NCBI GenBank assembly: GCA_020466095.1
Contig: CM035807.1
Location: 76,352,004-76,416,003, forward strand
Reading direction: 5' to 3'
DNA length: 64,000 nt
Source of the DNA: Chlorops oryzae
Lineage: Eukaryota > Arthropoda > Insecta > Diptera > Chloropidae
Part shown: positions 1 to 10,529 of the stretch, one piece after another
Numbering within the stretch: the first letter of the stretch is position 1
How the letters are laid out: every line of letters begins with the position of its first letter
Program-made: the position numbers and the translations under genes
The notes under the pieces: model-generated
What the model was told of the DNA's origin: nothing
What the model saw: only the letters and a program-made list of their open reading frames with translations
The model's database searches: none

Positions 1-3000
1 TAGCCTTCGTATAGCCTTCGTATAGCCTTCGTATAGCCTTCGTATAGCCTTCGTATAGCCTTCGTATAGCCTTCGTATAGCCTTCGTATAGCCTTCGTAT
101 AGCCTTCGTATAGCCTTCGTATAGCCTTCGTATAGCCTTCGTATAGCCTTCGTATAGCCTTCGTATAGCCTTCGTACAGCCTTCGTACAGCCTTCGTATA
201 GCCTTCGTGTAGCCTTCGTATGGCATTCGTATAGCCTTCGTGTAGCCTTCGTGTAACCTTCGATAGCCTTCGTTCAGCCTTCGTTCAGCCTTCGCATAGC
301 CTTCGTATCGCCTTCGTATAGCACTCCATTTATATGTTTTCGAAGCAGAGGTCGTAGGCGAAAATGAACAAACACGTTTATTGCGGAGGTCTTACCCGTC
401 CGACGGCCGGCAACGCACTGATAGAGCTCACGTTTTGTCACGCTATTTATACTCTTTTAAAAATTGAGCATTTTCATGAGTTTTTTTCAAGAGTATTTTC
501 ATGAATGTCTTTTTGACTTTGCAAAGCCTTCGTAAAGCCTTCGTGGAGCCTTCGTGGAGCCTTCGTGGAGCCTTCGTGGAGCCTTCGTGTAGCCTTCGTG
601 TAGCCTTCGTGTAGCTTTCGTGGAGCCTTCGTGTAGCCTTCGTGTAGCCTTCGTGTAGCTTTCGTGTAGCCTTCGTATAGCCTTCGCAAGCCTTCGTATA
701 GCCTTCGCAAAGCCTTCATATAGCCTTCGTATAGCCTTTGCATAGCCATCGTATAGCCTTCGTGTAGCCTTCGTGTAGCCTTCGTATAGCGTTCGTATAG
801 CCTCCGTATAGCCTTCGTAACGCCTTTGTAAAGCCTTCGTCTAGCCTTCGTCTAGCCTTCGTATAGCCTTTGCATAGCCATCGTATAGCCTTCGTGGAGC
901 CTTCGTGTAGCCTTCGTGTAGCCTTCGTGTAGCTTTCGTGTAGCCTTCGTATAGCCTTCGTATAGCCTTCGTATAGCCTTCGCAAAGCCTTCATATAGCC
1001 TTCGTATAGCCTTTGCATAGCCATCGTATAGCCTTCGTGTAGCCTTCGTGTATCCTTCGTGTAGCCTTCGTGCAGCCTTCGTGTAGCCTTCGTGTAGCCT
1101 TCGTGTAGCCTTCGTGTAGCCTTCGTGTAGCCTTCGTGTAGCCTTCGTGTAGCCTTCGTGTAGCCTTCGTGTAGCCTTCGTTAGCCTTCGTGTAGCCTTC
1201 GATAGCCTTCGTATAGCCTTCGTATAGCCTTCGTATAGCCTTCGTATAGCCTTCGTATAGCCTTCGTATAGCCTTCGTATAGCCTTCGTATAGCCTTCGT
1301 ATAGCCTTCGTATAGCCTTCGTATAGCCTTCGTATAGCCTTCGTATAGCCTTCGTATAGCCTTCGTATAGCCTTCGTATAGCCTTCGTATAGCCTTCGTA
1401 TAGCCTTCGTATAGCCTTCGTATAGCCTTCGTGCTAGCCTTCGTGTAGCCTTCGTGTAGCCTTCGTGTAGCCTTCGTTAGCCTTCGTTAGCCTTCGTATA
1501 GCCTTCGTATAGCCTTCGTATAGCCTTCTAATAACCTTCGTATAGCCTTCGTATAGCCTTCGTATAGCCTTCGTATAGCCTTCGAATAGCCTTCGTATAG
1601 CCTTCGTATAGCCTTCGTATAGCCTTCGTATAGCCTTCGTATAGCCTTCGTATAGCCTTCGTATAGCCTTCGTATAGCCTTCGTATAGCCTTCGTACAGC
1701 CTTCGTATAGCCTTCGTGTAGCCTTCGTATGGCTTCGTATAGCCTTCGTGTAGCCTTCGTGTTAAGCCTTCGATAGCCTTCGTTACTAGCCTTCGTTCAG
1801 CCTTCGCATAGCCTTCGTATCGCCTTCGTATAGCACTCCATTTATATGTTTTCGAAGCAGAGGTCGTAGGCGAAAATGAACAAACACGTTTATTGCGGAG
1901 GTCTTACCCGTCCGACGGCCGGCAACGCACTGATAGAGCTCACGTTTTGTCACGCTATTTATACTCTTTTCAAAATTGAGCACTTTCATGAGTTTTTTTC
2001 AAGAGTATTTTCATGAATGTCTTTTTGAGTTTGCATAGCCTTCGTATAGCCTTCGTATAGCCTTCGTGGAGCCATCGTGGAGCCTTCGTGGAGCCTTCGT
2101 TTAGCCTTCGTGTAGCCTTCGTGTAGCTTTCGTATAGCCTTCGTATAGCCTTCGTATAGCCTTCGTAAAGCCTTCATATAGCCTTCGTATAGCCTTTGCA
2201 AAGCCATCGTATAGCCTTCGTATAGCCTTCGTATAGCTTTCGTGTAGCCTTCGTGTAGCCTTCGTATAGCGTTCGTATAGCCTCCGTATAGCCTTCGTAA
2301 CGCCTTTGTAAAGCCTTCGTATAGCCTTCGTATAGCCTTCGTATAGCCTTCGTATAGCCTTCGTGTAGCCTTCGTGTAGCCTTCGTGTATAGCTTTCGTG
2401 TAGCCTTCGTATAGCCTTCGTATAGCCTTCGTATAGCCTTCAAGCTTTAGCCTTCGTATAGCCTTTCAGTATAGCCTTCGTTAGCCTTCGTACTGCCTTG
2501 TAGCCTTCGTGTAGCCTTCGTGTAGCCTTCGTGTAGCCTTCGTGTAGCCTTCGTGTAGCCTTCGTGTAGCCTTCGTGTAGCCTTCGTGTAGCCTTCGTGT
2601 AGCCTTCGTTAGCCTTCGTTAGCCTTCGTGCTAGCCTTCGTTAGCCTTCGTTAGCCTTCGTTAGCCTTCGATACCTTCGTATAGCCTTCGTATAGCCTTC
2701 GTATAGCCTTCGATACCTTCGTATAGCCTTCGTATAGCCTTCGTATAGCCTTCGTATAGCCTTCGTATAGCCTTCGTAAGCCTTCGTATAGCCTTCGTAT
2801 AGCCTTCGTATAGCCTTCGTATAGCCTTCGTATAGCCTTCGTATAGCCTTCGTTAGCCTTCGTTAGCCTTCGTTAGCCTTCGTGTTAGCCTTCGTTAGCC
2901 TTCGTTAGCCTTCGTATAGCCTTCGTATAGCCTTCGATAAGCCTTCGTATAGCCTTCGCTATAGCCTTCGTATAGCCTTCGTATAGCCTTCGATAGCCTT

Positions 3001-6000
3001 CGTATAGCCTTCGTATAGCCTTCGTATAGCCTTCGTATAGCCTTCGTATAGCCTTCGTATAGCCTTCGTATAGCCTTCGTATAGCCTTCGTATAGCCTTC
3101 GTATAGCCTTCGTATAGCCTTCGTAAGCCTTCGTAAGCCTTCGTATAGCCTTCGTGTAGCCTTCGTATGGCATTCGTATAGCCTTCGTGTAGCCTTCGTG
3201 TAGCCTTCGATAGCCTTCGTTCAGCCTTCGCATAGCCTTCGTATCGCCTTCGTATAGCACTCCATTTATATGTTTTCGAAGCAGAGGTCGTAGGCGAAAA
3301 TGAACAAACACGTTTATTGCGGAGGTCTTACCCGTCCGACGGCCGGCAACGCACTGATAGAGCTCACGTTTTGTCACGCTATTTATACTCTTTCAAAATT
3401 GAGCACTTTCATGAGTTTTTTTTCAAGAGTATTTTCATGAATGTCTTTTTGAGTTTGCATAGCCTTCTATAGCCTTCGTATAGCCTTCGTGGAGCCATCG
3501 TGGAGCCTTCGTGGAGCCTTCGTTTAGCCTTCGTGTAGCCTTCGTGTAGCTTTCGTATAGCCTTCGTATAGCCTTCGTATAGCCTTCGTAAAGCCTTCAT
3601 ATAGCCTTCGTATAGCCTTTGCAAAGCCATCGTATAGCCTTCGTATAGCCTTCGTATAGCTTTCGTGTAGCCTTCGTGTAGCCTTCGTATAGCGTTCGTA
3701 AAGCCTTCCGTATAGCCTTCGTAACGCCTTTGTAACTAGCCTTCGTATAGCCTTCGTATAGCCTTCGTATAGCCTTCGTGTAGCCTTCGTATAGCATTCG
3801 TGTAGCCTTCGTGTAGCCTTCGTGTAGCCTTTCGTGTAGCCTTCGTATAGCCTTCGTATAGCCTTCGTAAAGCCTTCGTTAGCCTTCGTATAGCCTTCGT
3901 ATAGCCTTCGTATAGCCTTCGTATAGCCTTCGTATAGCCTTCGTATAGCCTTCGTATAGCCTTCGTATAGCCTTCGTATAGCCTTCGTATAGCCTTCGAA
4001 GCCTTCGTATAGCCTTCGTTAGCCTTCGTGTAGCCTTCGTTAGCCTTCGTATAGCCTTCGTATAGCCTTCGTTATAAGCCTTCGTATAGCCTTCGTATAG
4101 CCTTCGTATAAGCCTTCGTATAGCCTTCGTATAGCCTTCGTGTAGCCTTCGTAGTAGCCTTCGTATAGCCTTCGTATAGCCTTCGTATAGCCTTCGTATA
4201 GCCTTCGTATAGCCTTCGTATAGCCTTCGTATAGCCTTCGTATAGCCTTCGTATAGCCTTCGTATAGCCTTGGTACAGCCTTCGTATAGCCTTCGTGTAG
4301 CCTTCGTGTAGCCTTCGTATGGCATTCGTATAGCCTTCGTGTAGCCTTCGTGTAGCCTTCGATAGCCTTCGTTCAGCCTTCGCATAGCCTTCGTATCGCC
4401 TTCGTATAGCACTCCATTTATATGTTTTCGAAGCAGAGGTCGTAGGCGAAAATGAACACACACGTTTATTGCGGAGGTCTTACCCGTCCGACGGCCGGCA
4501 ACGCACTGATGGAGCTCACGCTTTGTCACGCTATTTATACTCTTTGCAAAATTGAGCACTTTCATGAGTTTTTTTCAAGAGTATTTTCATGAATGTTTTT
4601 TTGACTTTGCATAGCCTTCGTATAGCCTTCGTATAGCCTTCGTGGAGCCATCGTGCAGCCTTCGTGGAGCCTTCGTGGAGCCTTCGTGTAGCCTTCGTGT
4701 AGCCTTCGTGTAGCCTTCGTTTTGCTTTCGTATAGCCTTCGTATAGCCTTCGTAAAGCCTTCATATAGCCTTCGTATAGCCTTTGCATACCCATCGTATA
4801 GCCTTCGTATAGCCTTCGTATAGCCTTCGTATAGCCTTCGTGTAGCCTTCGTATAGCCTTCGTATAGCTCGTATACCTCGTATAGCCTTCGTAAGCCTTC
4901 GTAAAGCCTTCGTATAGCCTTCGTATAGCCTTCGTGTAGCCTTCGTATAGCTTCGTGTAGCCTTCGTTAGCCTTCGTAAGCTTCGTTAGCCTTCGTTTAG
5001 CCTTCGTATAGCTTCGTAAGCCTTCGTATAGCCTTCGTATCTAGCCTTCGTATAGCCTTCGTACAGCCTTCGTATAGCCTTCGTGTAGCCTTCGTGTAGC
5101 CTTCGTTGGCCTTCGTGTAGCCTTCGTTAGCCTTCGTGTAGCCGTCGCATAGCCTTCGTATAGCCTTCGTATAGCCTTCGTAAAGCCTTCGAATAACCTT
5201 CGTATAGCCTTCGTATAGCCTTCGTATAGCCTTCGTGTAGCCTTCGTGTAGCCTTCGTATAGCCTTCGTATAGCCTTCGTATAGCCTTCGTATAGCCTTC
5301 GTATAGCCTTCGTATAGCCTTCGTATAGCCTTCGTATAGCCTTCGTATAGCCTTCGTATAGCCTTCGTACAGCCTTCGTATAGCCTTCGTGTAGCCTTCG
5401 TATGGCATTCGTATAGCCTTCGTGTAGCCTTCGTGTAGCCTTCGATAGCCTTCGTTAGCCTTCGTTAGCCTTCGCATAGCCTTCGTATCGCCTTCGTATA
5501 GCACTCCATTTATATGTTTTCGAAGCAGAGGTCGTAGGCGAAAATGAACACACACGTTTATTGCGGAGGTCTTACCCGTCCGACGGCCGGCAACGCACTG
5601 ATGGAGCTCACGCTTTGTCACGCTATTTATACTCTTTGCAAAATTAAGCACTTTCATGAGTTTTTTTCAAGAGTATTTTCATGAATGTTTTTTTGACTTT
5701 GCATAGCCTTCGTATAGCCTTCGTATAGCCTTCGTGGAGCCATCGTGCAGCCTTCGTGGAGCCTTCGTGGAGCCTTCGTGTAGCCTTCGTGTAGCCTTCG
5801 TGTAGCCTTCGTTTTGCTTTCGTATAGCCTTCGTATAGCCTTCGTATAGCCTTCGTAAAGCCTTCATATAGCCTTCGTATAGCCTTTGCATACCCATCGT
5901 ATAGCCTTCGTATAGCCTTCGTATAGCCTTCGTGTAGCCTTCGTGTAGCCTTCGTATAGCGTTCGTATAGCCTCCGTATAGCCTTCGTAACGCCTTTGTA

Positions 6001-6110
6001 AAGCCTTCGTATAGCCTTCGTATAGCCTTCGTGTAGCCTTCGTATGGCATTCGTGTAGCCTTCGTTCAGCCTTCCGTTCAGCCTTCGTTTAGCCTTCGTA
6101 TAGTACTCCA
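1..6110. repeat. 11-bp satellite array (TATAGCCTTCG unit)
   Basis: Tandem array of an 11-bp unit, consensus TATAGCCTTCG, with common variants TGTAGCCTTCG and TGGAGCCTTCG and occasional 9-, 10- or 12-bp slips. It begins before the window edge. Three units make 33 bp, a whole number of codons, so long artificial ORFs of an 11-residue repeat (YTKAIRRLYEG on the minus strand) run through it; nothing suggests these are proteins. Uniform TATAGCCTTCG tracts alternate with variant-rich tracts, which fits slippage acting on some segments and block amplification on others. Confidence 0.97.
323..5704. repeat. Higher-order repeat: five complex islands in the 11-bp satellite
   Basis: Five near-identical islands of about 200 bp interrupt the array at about 323-522, 1833-2034, 3258-3460, 4410-4611 and 5502-5704. 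Each starts with gcactccatttatatg, carries a ~135-bp core (ggaggtcttacccgtccgac, cggcaacgcactgat) and ends with a shared tail (catgagttttttt, gagtattttcatgaatg). Start-to-start distances are about 1510, 1425, 1152 and 1092 bp. The 11-bp variants beside each island are also shared, for example cgtatggcattcg, cgatagcc and cgtatcgcc upstream. So whole 1.1-1.5 kb blocks were amplified; the length differences lie in the uniform 11-bp tracts. Confidence 0.9.
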
Positions 6111-6893
6111 TTTATATGTTTTTGAACTAGAGGTCGTAGGCGAACATGAACAAACACGTTCATATTGGAGCTCTTTCCGGTCCGACTGCTGGCAACGCAC
6201 TGATGGAGCTTACGAATTGTCACGCTATTTATATGTTTTTGAACTAGAGGTCGTAGGCGAACAGGAGCAAACACGTTCATATCGGAGCTCCTTCCGGTCC
6301 GACTGCTTGCAACGCACTGATGGAGCTCACGAATTGTCACGCTATTTATATGTTTTTGAACTAGAGGCCGTAGGCATACATGAGCAAACACGTTCATATC
6401 GGAGCTCTTTCCGGTCCGACTGCTGGCAACGCACTGATGGAGCTCACGAATTGTAACGCTATTTATATGTTTTTGAACTAGAGGCCGTAGGCGAACATGA
6501 GCAAACACGTTCATATCGGAGCTCTTTCCGGTCCGACTGCTGGCAACGCACTGATGGAGCTTACGAATTGTCACGCTATTTATATGTTTTTGAACTAGAG
6601 GTCGTAGGCGAACAGGAGCAAACACGTTCATATCGGAGCTCCTTCCGGTCCGACTGCTTGCAACGCACTGATGGAGCTCACGAATTGTCACGCTATTTAT
6701 ATGTTTTTGAACTAGAGGCCGTAGGCATACATGAGCAAACACGTTCATATCGGAGCTCTTTCCGGTCCGACTGCTGGCAACGCACTGATGGAGCTCACGA
6801 ATTGTCACGCTATTTATATGTTTTTGAACTAGAGGTCGTAGGCCAACAGGAGCAAACACGTTTATATTGGAGCTCTTTCCGGTCCGACTGCTG
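6111..6893. repeat. 117-bp satellite, six full units plus a partial one
   Basis: Units start with tttatatgtttttgaac at 6111, 6228, 6345, 6462, 6579, 6696 and 6813 (the last is cut at about 6893), an exact 117-bp period. Variants recur every three units, giving a 351-bp trimer (the block from 6217 reappears at 6568). 117 bp is 39 codons, so both strands stay open over long distances, including a 280-codon minus-strand frame; this is a consequence of the period. The unit is homologous to the core of the islands in the neighbouring 11-bp array. Confidence 0.95.
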
Positions 6894-6942
6894 GATTTCA
6901 ATACTCTCCAACATTTTTTCAATTTTTCCATTTGTTTTCGTA

Positions 6943-7116
6943 ATGGGGTGTTTGTTAGGATTGGTGGTGTTTAAATTTTTACTGTCACAGCGATCGAAGG
7001 AATCATTCATGTCTCTATTCAAAAATTCTGAAAATCAAGAAAATGCTGTGGCGACCGGAAACTTCATCAATAACATGAAAGAAGGCAAGAGTGCCACCAG
7101 CCCCACGAAGAAATAG
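6943..7116 (+). CDS. Candidate small membrane protein, 57 aa
   Basis: An ATG-started ORF immediately right of the satellite edge. The N-terminus (MGCLLGLVVFKFLL) is a hydrophobic segment of about 14 residues followed by basic residues, enough for a signal anchor. The rest is polar and ends GKSATSPTKK. The codons look protein-like and the 45 bp before the ATG are pyrimidine-rich like the 5' leaders of the intronless genes further right. The frame is also open upstream into the 117-bp satellite, but that part is repeat. No AATAAA is seen in the next 380 bp. I do not recognise the protein; it may also be the last exon of a gene broken by the satellite. Confidence 0.35.
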   Translation: MGCLLGLVVFKFLLSQRSKESFMSLFKNSENQENAVATGNFINNMKEGKSATSPTKK

Positions 7117-7191
7117 TGAGAGCAATTCTGTGGGAAGAATGGTTGAAGAGCTGAAGGGGGTAGGGTTTAGTACGTAGGCACTGTCATAACA

Positions 7192-7359
7192 ATGGACAGT
7201 GAATCGTGCATGCGGCTGAACTTGGAGAAGTCGTATCTTTTAAAGATTCCGAACCTCCATGCGATCCAGCAAAAAAAAAAACCTTGTAAAGACCTTTTAA
7301 ATATTCTACCACGTACTGCTGAAGCCAACAAAATCAACACTCAGCTACTTTTGTTATAA
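7192..7359 (+). CDS. Candidate small ORF, 55 aa
   Basis: ATG-started ORF 75 bp after the stop of the preceding small ORF, on the same strand. It begins MDSESCMRLNLEKSYLLKIP, has a lysine run from 11 A residues (7271-7281), and ends in a leucine-rich tail. It has no membrane segment and no recognised domain. Both ORFs lie in one 420-bp stretch of higher complexity than the flanking AT-rich DNA, so they could be two exons of a small gene, a dicistronic transcript, or the remnant of one protein. A further 22-codon ORF (7435-7503) follows. Support is only composition and proximity. Confidence 0.25.
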   Translation: MDSESCMRLNLEKSYLLKIPNLHAIQQKKKPCKDLLNILPRTAEANKINTQLLLL

Positions 7360-7726
7360 GCCTACATCCTGAACTCTAAACACCATAATCGACTTCGGTT
7401 TTAATCTTAAAATTTTAAAATTTTAATTCTTGCTATGGATCTGGAGGACATTACTAAATCTGCATTGAATAGCTCAATGGACGCTAAGTATCCTGAAAGT
7501 TAAAAAATTGACTTTTACGCAAAATTTATTTCTTATAAAATCGAAATAACAGGCAGTGGCGTGTCTAGAGAAATACTGCTTTGATAGTGCTTATATTTTC
7601 CACAGTGGTATATTGAACAATTATAAATATTTCAAAAACTAATATAGATAGAAAGATGAAACAAACGGTTAATCATTGTTAACAAAACAAGGAACCCAGA
7701 AAACTTATATTTATATTTTACACTGA

Positions 7727-8187
7727 GAAAAATTTTTGCACAAAAAAGAAAACAAAAGTTAGGCTATTTTTTTCAGTGTATTCTGGGTTTTGTAATACTT
7801 TTTTGCTATTTTAAAAACATACCTCTCATCTTAAACTTTTATTCAAAAGAAGATTCATTTAAATCGATGAATAGCTTCTTGAGATATTTAAGAAAACATA
7901 ACAGCATATTTTTATACTTAAGACTTGGCGTATGAGTGATGTGTTTTTATACCATATTGCACACATTTGTACTGGATATTAGTACTGGGAGCATATAGGT
8001 GCACTTGCAATTTTTTGAATATCACACTGTTCCGCCATCTGAATTAAATATTTTTTTCTTTTAAATGAAAGTAAATACTTAGGGGTGTTTCTAAAAAAAA
8101 TTTAAAAGTCGCGTCAAAATTGGAATACACTGAAAAAAATACTTAAACTTTTCTTTTTAGTTTTGTGAAAAAAAATTTCTCAGTGTA
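7727..8187. mobile_element. Foldback/MITE-like element with ~70-bp terminal inverted repeats
   Basis: The left end (ttttacactgagaaaaa ... ttttcagtgtattc, about 7721-7785) and the right end (gaatacactgaaaaaa ... ctcagtgtaaaa, about 8121-8191) are inverted copies over about 70 bp with scattered mismatches. Each arm is itself bounded by cactga and tcagtg. The interior has no ORF. No clear target-site duplication. The rest of 7360-8939 is AT-rich DNA in which I see no gene. Confidence 0.55.
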
Positions 8188-8939
8188 AAATTAAAACAAA
8201 ATTTTTTTAGCTTCCTTGTTTTATTGTCTAACAGAATCTGTTTAGATCGTCTCTCTATCTTAATTGGTTGTTGAGATATAAAATTTTGAAAAAAGCCTTA
8301 ATAAAAAAGGACTTGCAAGGATATCTCAAGGACTATTCAAAATTAAAATCTAAAAAGTGGTCTCCACAGTATTTTTAGATGAAACCTATCGAAAAATCAA
8401 CAAAATTTAAAAATTCCTTTCAGGGTGGCACATGCCTTTGCTCAACCGGGAAGACCCTTTAAAATGCTTACGAGTTAATCTTTGCAAATTATTTGACTTA
8501 AGAAAAGTATATACTAAAACCCCACATAAAAACACATTTTTAAGCACCAGCGCATTGATTTCAGCGTAATTGTTTTACAAAAATATTTCATCAATTCAAA
8601 CAATTATGAAGGCGCGTGAATTTTGAAGGGGGTAGCAGGTGTAATTTCACCGAAAAAGTCATTGCGTTTGTAAAATCGCTTCAATTTGGCGTAACGAACA
8701 AAAACCAAAGTCACTTATTTTAATCATAGCATTGATGAACACAAATAACTTGTCAATAAAATTTTAGACAGAACCAACACCCTCTGCGAATTATGTTTTC
8801 GTTTCATTTTATCATTAGTATTTAAATCAATGGGATAAAAAGAGATAGAGAATGTTTTTATAAACTCATAAGCTGTGCGGGAGTTAAGAAGCCTTTAAGA
8901 AGATAAAAACTAGAACTTGAAAATTCGCTCTCCTATTTA

Positions 8940-9283
8940 AGTGGCAATTAAGATAGAAATACGCTTCTCAATTTCTTCTATCGGACCGCCCACATGGGCC
9001 CTTTTGCACTTAATTTGGACTTTAATATGTCTTAAAGACGGAGTGCAAACCTTTTGTAGCCTTCTTCACTACTTCTTTAAGTTATGATAATAAACATTTT
9101 TGTTACTTGGGAGTGGCAATTAAGATAGAAATACGCTTCTCAATTTCTTCTATCGGACCGCCCACATGGGCCCTTTTGCACTTAATTTGGACTTTAATAT
9201 GTCTTAAAGACGGAGTGCAAACCTTTTGTAGCCTTCTTCACTACTTCTTTAAGTTATGATAATAAACATTTTTGTTACTTGGG
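8940..9283. repeat. Perfect tandem duplication of a 172-bp unit
   Basis: Positions 8940-9111 and 9112-9283 read identically (gtggcaattaagatagaa ... tttttgttacttggg). Each copy has the palindromic block ccgcccacatgggcc and a gataataaacat near its end. Identity over 172 bp in otherwise decayed DNA means a recent duplication (or an assembly duplicate). The unit has no ORF of note. Confidence 0.9.
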
Positions 9284-10529
9284 TATTGACGGCCTTATAT
9301 TCTCAAGTCTTTAAATCAAATATGAACATTTATTTTCTTTCTTACTGGACCTGTCAAAGAAAATGAGCTAAATATGAAGTAAATGTGATATGTTTATGAG
9401 CTATAAATTTATCTCATATTTAGCTCATACTGAGCATCCAAAGGTGCTCCAAATCCGTCACGTAACGAGCGACACACACAAAATTCAAATTTTTAGATAA
9501 ATCTTAAAACTTATCATCCTTTTCAAAGCTATTTTAGTTCCCTTTAAATGTTCCCCTTTCTTTTTCGTTTTGGGAATTTTCATGGTTACTATGCAAAATT
9601 TGCTAAAAACGATTGCAATTCATTTTGACTTCAAACCGACTTCCTTTTTTTGTAACGAACGTCACAGCACTTTCGACACGAATATTTTGATTTCCTAAAA
9701 ACATTGAAACACAAATAAAAGAGCTTTTGAAAGTTCTCTGAAAGGACTATTTTAATAGAAATTATTGAGCAAATATCTCATTGAGGACTCCAACGGGATG
9801 GACATCAACAATAAAATATGCGTACAAATGCAACGTACGTCACACAGGATTTGCCCATATATAATATACATATCTATACTCTTTGCTTACATAAGACGGC
9901 ATAAGAAAAATCTGTTTTCTACAGCTTCTTCTGTTCTGTTCTGTTCTGTTCTGACTCCCTCACTGACCACTTGCATACAAAATGTATTGAATAGATAGAA
10001 CCAGCTGATTATATTATCTTCTGTTATGCCTTCTTATGCCCTGTATGATCATAAAACTTCATTTTGTTTTTATTTTCAGCGTAAAAATATGGCACGCGCA
10101 TTAGTAACAGCACTTCTAATCGACGATATATTAAATATATATTGTGTGAATGATGCAGCCAGATATGTATGTATGTATAGCCATAATGTATACAACATTC
10201 TCGTCACACCGACAGAAAAATCAAAAATGTTTTCAAACAGCCAACAAACGCACGAGCTTATATGACCGTATATAGGGCCCTATTCAAAGTCGAATAAATA
10301 CGAAATACTTAAGCTTTTCACTTGTCGTAAACCTACTTCGTTAGTTTTCTCTAAAACACATTTTTACATAATCGTCTCGACTAAGTTTCTTGGTGTTTAG
10401 TTCTCGCAATTTATTTCATTCGGTTATTATAGTTAAAAATTTTGAAATTTTTTCCAAATTTCCGGGTTTCTAAATTTTTAAGATCCTTTTATTTCATATT
10501 CCTTTTTTTTCTTTTGACCCTTCGAAAAA
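9284..10529. other. Intergenic stretch, no gene seen
   Basis: AT-rich DNA. It holds a short hairpin (tgagctaaatatga at about 9364 against tcatatttagctca at about 9412), a (TTCTG)5 microsatellite at about 9929-9953, and nothing else I can name. The last 90 bp are T-rich and probably contain the 5' leader of the next gene. Confidence 0.6.

Noticed and set aside
1..6110. CRISPR-like regular repeats
   Set aside because: Units are contiguous with no unique spacers, in a eukaryotic genome; this is satellite DNA.
1..6893. Telomere or centromere
   Set aside because: Unit lengths of 11 and 117 bp alone say nothing; single-copy genes follow directly and the array edge is outside the window.
474..6931. 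Many ORFs of 60-280 codons across the 11-bp and 117-bp satellites
   Set aside because: They result from repeat periods divisible by three; residues change freely with repeat variants and frames overlap on both strands.
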